This document shows, in pieces, positions 18,333 through 26,795 of a stretch of 64,000 nucleotides of DNA. The notes beneath the pieces were generated by a model that was given only the letters and a program-made list of their open reading frames with translations, did not search any database and was not told where the DNA came from. The translations under genes and the position numbers were made by a program. Location of the stretch: the NCBI GenBank assembly GCA_965233625.1, contig OZ247499.1:248001-312000 (forward strand). The letters are read 5' to 3'. The stretch comes from G965233625 sp965233625. Its GTDB lineage: Bacteria; Planctomycetota; Planctomycetia; Pirellulales; Pirellulaceae. The first letter of the stretch is position 1. Each line of letters opens with the position of its first letter.

Positions 18333-18608
18333 CTATGGCAGATCATCGGGCGCGACGTTGTCGCTGGGGCGCGGTAGCTGGAATCGCGCGCTGGTTGGCG
18401 TGGGAACCGGCTCGTCATCGTGTTCTTGAGCCGTCTTGCGGATTTTCTGACTTAGAATCGCCGCATCGTACCAGGTGAAGCTCAGTTCGGGATTTGACGC
18501 ATAGCGACCAAGCGTTCTTAAGGTTTCTGCGCGGTTGTTGTCGTCGTACAAAAAGATGTAGCGTTCTTCGCCTTTGACTAAGGCAAGTACGTTAATATCT
18601 TGAGCCAC
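18333..18608 (-). CDS. Small conserved-looking protein, 91 aa
   Basis: The GTG at 18608 was chosen because a strong GGAGGAAGGA lies just upstream, with the AAGGA part 7 nt away; the open frame upstream of it is Arg/Pro-rich and unlikely to be coding. The sequence starts VAQDINVLALVKGEERYIFLYD, then DNNRAETLRTLGRYASNPELSFTWYDAAILSQKI and a Pro/Asp-rich tail. It is a soluble alpha/beta protein with no recognised family. It lies downstream of the lipoprotein gene on the same strand (gap 143 bp). Confidence 0.7.
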   Translation of the reverse strand: MAQDINVLALVKGEERYIFLYDDNNRAETLRTLGRYASNPELSFTWYDAAILSQKIRKTAQEHDDEPVPTPTSARFQLPRPSDNVAPDDLP

Positions 18609-18751
18609 GGATTTTTCCTTCCTCCAGACGGCCTGAGCCGCCCTGGCATCCTGCCAGATGGATCGTCGGTGCGGGTTGGGTCGGTTTCTGCTGCACGAAG
18701 GCAACAGCGGGGACGGTGGCGGTTTACGCAACTACACGGCCACCATCGGTT

Positions 18752-19720
18752 TTATCGGTTGGTGGGCCACTCCCACACCACTCGCGTTTCGCCGGCGCCG
18801 CCCCGAGAGGTCAGCATTTCGGCGATGTGCAAGTGACAGCAGAAGCCGATAAAGTCTTCGCTACGCTGCAAATACGCCTGCCAGTCGCCGGCGCGGGCGT
18901 CGTCGCGAAAATGGTGATAATTTTTCAGTGCGGTGGTGAATTCCACGTCGCTGGCATCGTACTGGCGCATCTGACTCATCACAGGCTTGGGCTGAGGGTT
19001 GGGAGGCGGGCGGACGGGCGATGGCGGCTTGGGCACAAAGCCCCGTGCATCCGGCCAACCCGGTGGTTTCGTTGCACCTGCGGCAAGCGACGCGGATGGC
19101 GAAACAACACTGCCACCACCGGCCGGATTATCCACCACTTCAACCGGCAGTTCCGGCGGTGGTTCTACACCCGGCAAACCGGGCGTCTGCGTGGCAAGTT
19201 GCTCTTTTGCAAGGGCGAACTCCGCTTCAAACACCAGCCGCTCCGGGATGTATTCTTCCTCAGCTGTGCCCCACGGCAGCCCGTACCCAGCGGGTACAGG
19301 ATGGAACGAAGGATTCGCCGCGTACCAGCTTGTTGAGATGCCGATCCGCGGCGGATAGTAAGCCGAATAATCCGTGACGGCGCCCAGCACCACCGCATCG
19401 ACACCCAGCGCTTGCGCGAGTTTCTGGAAGTCGAAGGTTTCGTCAAAGTTCTCTGCACTGAGTGCGCGGACCTTGGTTTCGGCGACGCCGATAGGCATCA
19501 CTTCGAAGCCGGGAATCTTTTGCAGTTCGTTGCGGTACAGTTCGCCCACGCGGCGGCCATCCAGCGTCGGTTCAGCGCTCTGATTGCTGAAAGGCAGCAC
19601 TGCAATCCGCGTGAGTTGCGGAAATGGATTGTGAATCTGCGGCTGATGGGAAATATCCGGCAGCGCAGCACAACCCGTAGTTGCCAGCAGCAGAATTGCA
19701 GGAATGAACAGCCGGATCAT
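18752..19720 (-). CDS. Lipoprotein with CsgG/LpoB-like N-terminal domain
   Basis: 322 aa from the ATG at 19720, where the lipoprotein signal (IRLFIPAILLLATTGC, Cys17) begins; an upstream ATG at 19762 would spoil it. Residues ~35-130 carry the pattern of CsgG/LpoB-type domains: TRIAVLPFSNQSAEP, then VGELYRNELQKIPGFEVMP and LAQALGVDAVVLGAVTDYSAYYPPRIGIS. A Pro/Gly-rich linker (residues ~190-250) leads to a C-terminal helix with NYHHFRDDARAGDWQAYLQRSEDFIGFCCHL. It is probably an outer-membrane-associated lipoprotein; precise function unknown. It lies 83 bp downstream of the TIGR02996-GspE-like gene. Confidence 0.75.
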   Translation of the reverse strand: MIRLFIPAILLLATTGCAALPDISHQPQIHNPFPQLTRIAVLPFSNQSAEPTLDGRRVGELYRNELQKIPGFEVMPIGVAETKVRALSAENFDETFDFQKLAQALGVDAVVLGAVTDYSAYYPPRIGISTSWYAANPSFHPVPAGYGLPWGTAEEEYIPERLVFEAEFALAKEQLATQTPGLPGVEPPPELPVEVVDNPAGGGSVVSPSASLAAGATKPPGWPDARGFVPKPPSPVRPPPNPQPKPVMSQMRQYDASDVEFTTALKNYHHFRDDARAGDWQAYLQRSEDFIGFCCHLHIAEMLTSRGGAGETRVVWEWPTNR

Positions 19721-19803
19721 GGGCAAATCGCCAGAATGCGAACGTAAACCAGCCGCGCACAATGCGGCCTACTGGCATGATCGGTAAAGTCTGCCCAGTC
19801 TCT

Positions 19804-20724
19804 TTAATCTGCTTCTGGCGAATTTCCCTCAAGATGCGGCGCGAGCGTTAAAACAGCACTTTCACCGTTAACCGTGGGCAAGGTTGAGACGGTCACGTGA
19901 TAGCACTGCTGGCCGACGATGATCTCTGCCACGCCGTGTTGCGGGAAGCTGCGGTTATCTACTTCCAGCAACGCCAGCATCTTCGCCTGCGACAGCAGGG
20001 CGCCGCCCATCTGCACCGGCAGGGCGGATTGTTCCTGCAGCTCACACATTCCGTTGCGGTCAAAACGGAACCGTACGCGGAAATAATTCCGCATGGGTTC
20101 TAAGTGAATCTCCACAGCGCTTTCGTTTACTGCACGCTGCACCAGTTGCTCCACCGAGATATCCAGCGGCGCCACGGTTAGCGTTTCAGGCAGTGCCGGT
20201 GGTGAGGGGCTGGCGCCGGGAGGCAGCAGTCCGGCGAGCGGATAGAACCGGTCCAGCGCTCGCGGTATCTCCAGGTCCCAGGCGCCCACCATTTCAATGC
20301 GGTAGCCCAGCAGGTTGCGCAGATCGTCTTCAATCTGCAAATTGCCTGCGATGCCCATCGCCAGCCACAACCGCTTGCCATCGCATCGCAACGGAATAAT
20401 CTGAAAGCGCCTCGCAAAGTGCTCCGGCACATGCTCCAGCACGGAAGAGGGAACATCAATGCGGTCCAGCGGCGTAGGCGCCAGGGGATATTGCATCAGA
20501 CGAAGCCACGGCAAGCGAATCTGCTGCCGTAACTGGCGATCTCGCAGGTGCAGCACAATCGCGCGGTTGTACCGCAAGGGCATGTCCTGCATGCGGTGTT
20601 GCAGACGGATGAACTCGCCGCGGCAGTCGCCGTGTTCTTCCAGCCAGTCCGCATAGATCAGCCTGGGCGCCAGATCGTGCGGGTTCTCAATCACCTCGTT
20701 CAGTAGCGTTTCGCCGTAATCCAT
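19804..20724 (-). CDS. TIGR02996 - MshEN - GspE N-domain fusion lacking the ATPase core
   Basis: 306 aa from the ATG at 20724 (an upstream in-frame ATG at 20757 is possible). Residues ~1-45 match the TIGR02996 repeat-companion domain (PHDLAPRLIYADWLEEHGD, RGEFIRLQ). Residues ~88-162 match MshEN (VLEHVPEHFARRFQIIPLRC, LAMGI, LRNLLGYRIEMVGA). Residues ~188-296 match the N2 domain of type II/IV secretion ATPases (VEQLVQRAVNESAVEIHLEP, RVRFRFDRNG, VSTLPTVNGESAVLTL). In GspE/PilB the Walker A motif follows; here the protein stops, so it cannot hydrolyse ATP. No T2SS genes are adjacent. Confidence 0.8.
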   Translation of the reverse strand: MDYGETLLNEVIENPHDLAPRLIYADWLEEHGDCRGEFIRLQHRMQDMPLRYNRAIVLHLRDRQLRQQIRLPWLRLMQYPLAPTPLDRIDVPSSVLEHVPEHFARRFQIIPLRCDGKRLWLAMGIAGNLQIEDDLRNLLGYRIEMVGAWDLEIPRALDRFYPLAGLLPPGASPSPPALPETLTVAPLDISVEQLVQRAVNESAVEIHLEPMRNYFRVRFRFDRNGMCELQEQSALPVQMGGALLSQAKMLALLEVDNRSFPQHGVAEIIVGQQCYHVTVSTLPTVNGESAVLTLAPHLEGNSPEAD

Positions 20725-20901
20725 AACGCGTTCTCGCAGGAGAAGAGACCGCTGCATTATAGCGGTCCACCAACCGGCGATAAATGAAGACGCTGGAAAT
20801 GCCAGACGACGGCGCCATCTGCGCGGCTACCGCTTCGTCGTTAGAATGGAGCTAGAAGATGCCGAAAATGACTCGCCGTATTAGAAGCTTGAAGATAAAT
20901 C

Positions 20902-22122
20902 ATGACCCGCATTGTCCCGCTGCTGTTGATTCTCGCTACCTTTACATTCACGCCATGCCGGGGAGATGAACCGCCTGAACCTTCCTCTGCCACAAAGGCG
21001 GAAGAGAAAAAGCCGGTGCTTGATGGAGAAGACGGCCGGGACTTGCTGCTACGCAATTTTCGCCCCAGGCCGATGCTGAAAGTTGATCAGCATCTGCTCA
21101 CCCGCGCCAAGTTGCCCGTGGTGGATGTGCACACGCACTTCCGCTACCGGCTGCGACATAACGATCGTGCACTGGATGATTTTGTGAAGCTGATGGACCG
21201 TAACAATATCAAGGTGTGTGTCAGCCTCGACGGCCGCCTCGGCGATGAGTTTGTGGAGCATCGCAAATACCTATGGACGAAGTACCGCGACCGGTTTGTG
21301 ATCTACGCCAACATCGATTGGCAAGGCGGTGGCAAAAGGGAGGAGCCGGCCACCTGGGATTGTCACCGGCCCGACTTCGGGCGGCGGATGGCGATTGCTT
21401 TGAAAGAAGCGAAGCAGCTTGGCACCAGCGGGCTGAAGGTGTTTAAGCAATTTGGCCTGGGCTACAAAAACCCGGATGGTTCGCTTATCAAGATTGACGA
21501 TCCACGCTGGGACCCCATCTGGCGGGCGTGCGGTGAACTGGGGTTGCCAGTGATTATTCACACCGCCGATCCGGCTGCATTCTTCCTGCCCAATAACAAC
21601 CGCAACGAACGCTGGGAAGAACTTTACCGCCATCCGGACTGGAGCTTCTACGGCGATCAGTTCCCCAGCCGTGAGGCATTGTTGAATGCACGCAACCGTG
21701 TGATTGCGCGCCACCCTAAAACCACTTTCATCGGGGCCCATGTGGCCAACAATGCGGAAGACTTGAAAGCCGTGAGCAAATGGCTTGATAAATACCCCAA
21801 CCTGGTCGTGGAGTTTGCCTCACGAATTGGCGAATTGGGCAGGCAACCCTACACTGCCCGCCGGTTTCTGATGAAGTACGCCGATCGTGTGCTGTTTGGC
21901 ACGGACGGGCCGTGGCCCGAAACGCGGGTGCACCTGTACTGGCGGTTTCTGGAAACTTTTGACGAGAACTTTCCGTATTCCGAAAAGGATCCACCGCCGC
22001 AGGGCTTATGGAATATTTACGGCGTCGGTCTGCCAGATGGCGTGCTGAAAAAAATCTATCACGAAAACGCAGCCCGCATCATCCCTGGGGTGGCCCGTCG
22101 CTTGAAGGTGCAGAAGCCTTAG
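20902..22122 (+). CDS. Secreted amidohydrolase (amidohydrolase_2-like)
   Basis: 406 aa. A signal peptide (RIVPLLLILATFTFTP) precedes a TIM-barrel metal hydrolase. Metal-ligand motifs appear in order: HTHF near residue 77, GLKVFKQFG near 176, VIIHTADP near 218, FIGAHVAN near 277 and LFGTDGPW near 331. This pattern is that of the amidohydrolase_2 group, which includes decarboxylases and lactonases; the substrate is not determined. Signal peptide and planctomycete context suggest a periplasmic degradative enzyme. The MoxR-type gene follows 104 bp later. Confidence 0.85.
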   Translation: MTRIVPLLLILATFTFTPCRGDEPPEPSSATKAEEKKPVLDGEDGRDLLLRNFRPRPMLKVDQHLLTRAKLPVVDVHTHFRYRLRHNDRALDDFVKLMDRNNIKVCVSLDGRLGDEFVEHRKYLWTKYRDRFVIYANIDWQGGGKREEPATWDCHRPDFGRRMAIALKEAKQLGTSGLKVFKQFGLGYKNPDGSLIKIDDPRWDPIWRACGELGLPVIIHTADPAAFFLPNNNRNERWEELYRHPDWSFYGDQFPSREALLNARNRVIARHPKTTFIGAHVANNAEDLKAVSKWLDKYPNLVVEFASRIGELGRQPYTARRFLMKYADRVLFGTDGPWPETRVHLYWRFLETFDENFPYSEKDPPPQGLWNIYGVGLPDGVLKKIYHENAARIIPGVARRLKVQKP

Positions 22123-22226
22123 TCCGCCGCTTGGCGATGGTCCGCCGTTGCCGCGCCGCGGTGGATATCTGCTAAACTTAGCGCCGTTCAATCAGTTCCT
22201 TTTTCCTCTACGGAGGAGCAGAAGCG

Positions 22227-23189
22227 ATGCAAGAATTTGTGGAAGTGGCAGGCGTCCGTCTGCAGTTGAGCCAGACACATCAACTGCCGGGCGAATGGAT
22301 CGGGCAGGACGAAATCCTGCGGCAGTTGCTTGCCTGCTGGATAACGGTGGACGACGCTGATCTGCCGTTAACACCGCGGCTGGTAGGTACGCCGGGCATC
22401 GGCAAAACCGCGCTGGCGGTGGCCGGCGCGCGGGCGCGTAACCAGGAACTGTACATCTACCAGTGCACCGCCGACACACGGCCCGAAGACCTGCTGGTAA
22501 CGCCCGTGCTGGCCGAGAGCGGCAAGATTGCCTATCACGCTTCGCCCCTGGTGACCGCCATGCTGCGTGGCGGCGTGTGCGTGCTGGACGAAGGCAACCG
22601 CATGAACGAAAAGTCATGGGCCAGCCTGGCGCCGCTGCTGGACCACCGGCGTTACGCGGAGTCCATCGTGGCAGGCATCACGATCCACGCCGACCCGGCC
22701 TTCCGCTGCTGCGTGACGATGAACCAGGACGATTCCACGTACGAGATCCCGGACTATATCCTCAGCCGTCTGCAACCCACGTTGCCGCTGGGTTTCCCCG
22801 GCCGCGAAGACGAAATGGCGATTCTGAAATACCATCTGCCCTTTGCAGAAGCCGAGATGCTGCAGCTGACGGTGGACTTCTTACAGCAATCGCACGACCT
22901 GAATCTGGACTTCTCACCGCGCGACGGCATCAGCATTCTGCGGTACGCGATGAAGCGGATGGCCGCCGACCCGAAGCACCCGGTGTCCAGCGATGACGCC
23001 TGGCGTGAAGCGCTGGAGAAATGCCTGGGCGAAGAAGCACGCGACCTGGAATCGCTGGCACGGAACCGGAATCAGACGCTGGGCGGCGCCGCCGTGCCGC
23101 TGGGGCTGGGTGATTTCTTTTTCTCACCTGATGATCCGCTCCACCCTGATCGTGAAGATGAAGACGACGAAGACGACGAAGATTACTAA
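22227..23189 (+). CDS. MoxR-type AAA+ ATPase with acidic tail
   Basis: 320 aa. Walker A is GTPGIGKT (G54 to T61), Walker B is VCVLDEGNRM (D121-E122), and sensor/finger residues follow (CCVTMNQDD, LSRLQPTLPL). The family remodels or activates partner proteins, usually together with a VWA-domain protein; none is present here. The C-terminus ends in an extreme acidic run (DREDEDDEDDEDDEDY). The RBS GGAGGAG (22212-22218) lies 8 nt before the ATG, the best Shine-Dalgarno in the region. It begins a four-gene same-strand run: 59 bp to the next gene, then 3 bp, then 49 bp. Confidence 0.9.
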   Translation: MQEFVEVAGVRLQLSQTHQLPGEWIGQDEILRQLLACWITVDDADLPLTPRLVGTPGIGKTALAVAGARARNQELYIYQCTADTRPEDLLVTPVLAESGKIAYHASPLVTAMLRGGVCVLDEGNRMNEKSWASLAPLLDHRRYAESIVAGITIHADPAFRCCVTMNQDDSTYEIPDYILSRLQPTLPLGFPGREDEMAILKYHLPFAEAEMLQLTVDFLQQSHDLNLDFSPRDGISILRYAMKRMAADPKHPVSSDDAWREALEKCLGEEARDLESLARNRNQTLGGAAVPLGLGDFFFSPDDPLHPDREDEDDEDDEDY

Positions 23190-23248
23190 CGCATCAACGA
23201 CACATTTGTGTCACACATACTCAACGGGCGCCACACCGGACGCAGCGT

Positions 23249-25156
23249 ATGGCACACGACATTTTCAAACTTGGAGCGAAGATCACGCTGCTGCCTGTGA
23301 TTTATGGCAGCGGCGATTTCGCCGTGGAAGTGCGTCGTCTGATGCTGGCCGAACGCTTCGATTGCCTCGCCACGCCGTTGCCTGCGTCGTTTCAAGCCGG
23401 AGTTGAACAGGCGGTCCAGCAGCTTCCGATGCCAAGTGTTGTCACGCAGGATGAACAGCCGCGTTTCAACACCAGCGATTGGCAGCCGGACAGCGATCTG
23501 GACGATGACGACGACGACTTTGACGACGACGACTTCCCGGAACAGCCGACGCTTAGCTATGTTCCCATCGACCCCTGCCAGGCGGTGATCGCCGCGATCC
23601 GCACCGCAATGGGTGAACACATCCCGCGTGCGTTCATCGATCTGGAAACGTCCACGTTCCGGCCGTACAGCGCTGCGCTCCCAGACCCGTACGCCTTAAA
23701 GAAGGTATCGCTAGAGCGTTTCGCCGCTGCGCTGCTGCCGACCATTGAACGTGTGCCCAATGGTCAGCCGCTGCACCGCGTTGTGCACATGGCTAACCGC
23801 CTGCGCGAACTTGAAGAACACTACGACGCCATTCTCATGCCATGCTCGGCGCTCGACTGGCCTTGGATCCGCGAAGCTTATAACCATCGCACGCCTGACA
23901 TTGCAGAACACGATGATGTTGAAGAAACGGTTTCGTACCAGCTGGACCCCAAAACGCTGATCTTCATGTTGGGCGAATTGCCTTTCATAACCGGCCTTTA
24001 TGAACGGGCCAGAGCGCAACTGGAAGACGACGAGAATCTTTCCATTGACGGCGTCAAAGAGCTGTTGATCGCAGCCCGCAAAGCGTACCAGGCGGATCTG
24101 GGGCAACGGGCGCGGAAGATCACGCCGCACCTGCTTTCGCAGTGCCTGAAATACGTACGGAACCTGACACTGATTGAGCGCCGGATGTCGCCCGATCTGT
24201 ACACGCTGGTCACCGCCGCCAAGCAGGTGGCCGGCGATCAGTACGCCTTACGGCTTGCGGAAACCGCGCGGCTATACCCTTATACAGAGCGCGACGTTTA
24301 CAGCCGCATTGCAATGGGGATCGATAAAGCGCGGCTGCCCGACGGCGAAGTGGTTTCGATGGTTAGCCGGCTTCCTGGACCACCACTTGCGTGGCGTAGC
24401 TGCGATCTGCAACGCCGCACCGAAAAGTCAGAGAACCGCGAGTGGGGGCAACGCTGGAACCCGTTCCGCCAATGCAGTTGGCCGCCGGAAGATGAGAAGA
24501 TTGAGAATTTCCGCGCTCACGTGTTCGACCGCGCAAAGACGATTATGAGTATGGATCTGGCGCGGACGGAAAAATTCACGACCAGCGTGATGGACGGCAT
24601 CGACATCCGCGAAACACTCCGCCACTGGTACGACGGCGAGATTCACGTCAAAGTCCTGCCACCCGCGCGGGGCAATCTTGACGCGGTGGTGATGCTCTTC
24701 GATTCGCCCGCCGACCCACGCGAATACCCCTGGCGGACGACGTGGTTCGCTGAACACGAAAACGAATCGACCCTGGCGTTCTACGCGACCAGCTTCATGG
24801 AGGAAATGGTCGGGCCAGGTATCGGCGTGGCGACCTACGGCGGCGGACTGTTCCTGTTCCCGCCTATCTCTATTCCCGATATCTGGATGGACCCGGAACT
24901 GGATTTTACGGAAACGATGGAAGAACGCGTGCTGGCGGCGGCTTGTCTGCACAGCCGGTCGAGCACCATCGCACTGCTCAGCCCGTTACCACCGGGCGCG
25001 GGTTGGCGGCGGCTGGCAAAGCGGTATGGCAAGTCGATTGTTCACGTCCCGCTGGGGCAGTTTGGCGCCTCCACCATTCAGCAGTTGCGGATGGTGCATG
25101 TGTTGAACGGTAAGCACGTGCGTAGTTACGCGTCGGAATTCATCAGGAAAGCATAG
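23249..25156 (+). CDS. Large unknown partner of the MoxR-type ATPase
   Basis: 635 aa. The opening LLPVIYGSGDFAVEVRRLML, followed by FDCLATPLPASF, resembles the N-terminus of the TraB/ChaN/DUF5682-type group, and an IDLETSTFRPYSAALPDPYA segment follows. This assignment is weak and by eye. Residues ~86-98 are an acidic insert (DLDDDDDDFDDDDF). The middle is helical; the C-terminal half is alpha/beta with VKVLPPARGNLDAVVMLFD and ATYGGGLFLFPPISIPDIW. No signal peptide or membrane segment. DUF5682-like proteins are known next to MoxR and VWA genes, so a client or cofactor of the ATPase is plausible. Stop and next start are 3 bp apart. Confidence 0.7.
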   Translation: MAHDIFKLGAKITLLPVIYGSGDFAVEVRRLMLAERFDCLATPLPASFQAGVEQAVQQLPMPSVVTQDEQPRFNTSDWQPDSDLDDDDDDFDDDDFPEQPTLSYVPIDPCQAVIAAIRTAMGEHIPRAFIDLETSTFRPYSAALPDPYALKKVSLERFAAALLPTIERVPNGQPLHRVVHMANRLRELEEHYDAILMPCSALDWPWIREAYNHRTPDIAEHDDVEETVSYQLDPKTLIFMLGELPFITGLYERARAQLEDDENLSIDGVKELLIAARKAYQADLGQRARKITPHLLSQCLKYVRNLTLIERRMSPDLYTLVTAAKQVAGDQYALRLAETARLYPYTERDVYSRIAMGIDKARLPDGEVVSMVSRLPGPPLAWRSCDLQRRTEKSENREWGQRWNPFRQCSWPPEDEKIENFRAHVFDRAKTIMSMDLARTEKFTTSVMDGIDIRETLRHWYDGEIHVKVLPPARGNLDAVVMLFDSPADPREYPWRTTWFAEHENESTLAFYATSFMEEMVGPGIGVATYGGGLFLFPPISIPDIWMDPELDFTETMEERVLAAACLHSRSSTIALLSPLPPGAGWRRLAKRYGKSIVHVPLGQFGASTIQQLRMVHVLNGKHVRSYASEFIRKA

Positions 25157-25159
25157 CGC

Positions 25160-25936
25160 ATGCGTATCGTTGATTTAAGCATGACCCTGGAAGACAACGC
25201 ATCGTGGGCGCCTTGGTGGATACGCAGTCGCGTGAAGTATCAGGATCACAAGTCCAGTCTGTGGGTCACGTGGCTGCTGTTCGGCATGGGGGCGAAGTTT
25301 TTCCGCACTGGCGTGGCATGGTCAAGCGAGATGATTTCGCTTTCGACCCACGGCACCACGCATGTGGATGCGCCGTACCACTTCGCGCCGACCTCGGAAG
25401 GAAAGCCCGCGCCGACGATTGATCAACTGCCTCTGGAACGCTTCTACGGCCCGGGCGTTGTACTTGATATCAGCCACTTGGACGTTGAGGCGGCGGCAAC
25501 AACGGACGACCTGAAAGAAGCATTGGCCAAAACCGGCCACGAAATTCAGCCCGGCGATATCGTCTTGATCAGAACCGGCAACGACGAGCACTATGGCAAA
25601 GCCGAGTATTTCACCCGCGGTCCCGGAGTCAGCGCCGAAGGCACGCGGTGGTTGCTCGATCAAGGTGTGAAGTTAACAGGCATTGACTCGTGGAGCTGGG
25701 ATTCCTCGTTGCAGGCGCAGGCCCGGCGGGCGAAGGAGACAGGCCGCAACGACATCTTCTGGGAAGCACACCTGGTGGGCGTTGATAAAGATTACAGCCA
25801 CATGGAACGCTTAACCAATCTCAACGCACTTCCAGCGACGGGCTTCACCGTTTGTGCGTTTCCGTTAAAAGTGAAGAACGGCTCTGCTGGCCCGGCACGC
25901 GTCGTCGCGATGATTGATGAGAGTGACGGCGAATAA
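25160..25936 (+). CDS. Cyclase/kynurenine-formamidase-like hydrolase
   Basis: 258 aa. The metal-binding motif HGTTHVDAPYHF (H64, H68, D70, H74) is the signature of the PF04199 cyclase family, which includes bacterial kynurenine formamidase and isatin hydrolase; LIRTGNDEHYGKAEYFTRGPGVSAEG and a late WEAHLVGVD motif support it. Relatives are cytoplasmic Zn/Mn-dependent amide or ring hydrolases. There is no other tryptophan-catabolism gene in the window, so a kynurenine role is not supported. The start lies 3 bp after the preceding stop, implying translational coupling to the MoxR-partner gene. Confidence 0.85.
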   Translation: MRIVDLSMTLEDNASWAPWWIRSRVKYQDHKSSLWVTWLLFGMGAKFFRTGVAWSSEMISLSTHGTTHVDAPYHFAPTSEGKPAPTIDQLPLERFYGPGVVLDISHLDVEAAATTDDLKEALAKTGHEIQPGDIVLIRTGNDEHYGKAEYFTRGPGVSAEGTRWLLDQGVKLTGIDSWSWDSSLQAQARRAKETGRNDIFWEAHLVGVDKDYSHMERLTNLNALPATGFTVCAFPLKVKNGSAGPARVVAMIDESDGE

Positions 25937-25985
25937 CGGCGCCTGACTGTAAAGCATCCCTGCTGTGACCACTGATGGAACTACT

Positions 25986-26795
25986 ATGAACGATTCGCAA
26001 GCATTATCAGACCGCTTGAAGCTGGCGCGAGAGATCGCCGTTCTAGGCGGAAAGAAGACCCTGGAATTCTTCCAGAAAGATAACTACGAGGTGGAGCGAA
26101 AGGCGGATGCATCGCCCGTAACCGCTGCCGACCGCGCGGCGGAAACGCTATTGCGTGAGCGTATCTCCGCAGCCTTTCCGCAGGACGCAATTCTGGGCGA
26201 AGAGTTTGGCGAAGAAGCGGGCGAGAGCGGCTTCCGCTGGATTCTTGATCCGATTGACGGCACCAAATCTTTCATCAGCGGCGCCCCGCTTTATGGCACG
26301 ATGGTGGGTGTTGAGTTTGAAGGTCAATGTCCTGTGGGTGTGGTCTACATTCCGGGGCTGGATGAAGGTGTTTACGCCGCCAAAGGTCAAGGCGCCTGGC
26401 ACTTCCGGGGTGATGCAGAGCCGGTCCGCGCGCAGGCTTCGAAGTGTCAGGATCTGTCACAGGGCGTGTTTGTCACGTCGCAGGTTGATAGCTTCTGGCT
26501 GCGGGAAGGCGGCGCCGAGGTGTTTCAAGAACTGCAGAAGCGTGCTTACGTTACGCGCACCTGGGGCGACTGTTACGGCTATCTGCTGGTCGCCACCGGG
26601 CGGGTTGAAGTGATGGTGGACCCGGAGATGAATGTCTGGGATGCGGCGGCCGTGCAACCCATCATGGAGGAGTCCGGCGCCTCGTTTACCGACTGGAGCG
26701 GTCAGCCGACGATTCATAGCCAGGAGGGCATCGGCGCCGCCCCCGGCGTGGTGGAAGAAGTGCTGGCGATTACTCGCGGTTCAAAGCGTTCTTAA
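25986..26795 (+). CDS. hisN: Inositol-monophosphatase-family phosphatase, histidinol-phosphatase (HisN)-like
   Basis: 269 aa from the ATG at 25986; a GTG at 25965 in the same frame has no ribosome site. Motifs: GEEFGEE (residues 71-77), WILDPIDGTKSF (D88, D91) and MNVWDAAAV near the C-terminus, the Mg-binding set of the IMPase superfamily. DPIDGTKSF and the TWGDCYGYLLVATGRVEVMVDP segment fit the HisN-type histidinol-phosphate phosphatase branch better than inositol phosphatases, but this is by eye; no other his genes are near. It is the last gene of the MoxR set and its 3' end overlaps the convergent redoxin-like gene by 26 bp. Confidence 0.8.
   Translation: MNDSQALSDRLKLAREIAVLGGKKTLEFFQKDNYEVERKADASPVTAADRAAETLLRERISAAFPQDAILGEEFGEEAGESGFRWILDPIDGTKSFISGAPLYGTMVGVEFEGQCPVGVVYIPGLDEGVYAAKGQGAWHFRGDAEPVRAQASKCQDLSQGVFVTSQVDSFWLREGGAEVFQELQKRAYVTRTWGDCYGYLLVATGRVEVMVDPEMNVWDAAAVQPIMEESGASFTDWSGQPTIHSQEGIGAAPGVVEEVLAITRGSKRS

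Noticed and set aside
18716..19336. 206-aa open frame antisense to the lipoprotein
   Set aside because: No family resemblance; the lipoprotein on the other strand has a clean lipobox and domain pattern.
23199..23212. GACACA/TGTGTC dyad between the MoxR-type gene and its partner as a terminator
   Set aside because: Loop of only two bases, short stem, no T-run, and the genes look co-transcribed.
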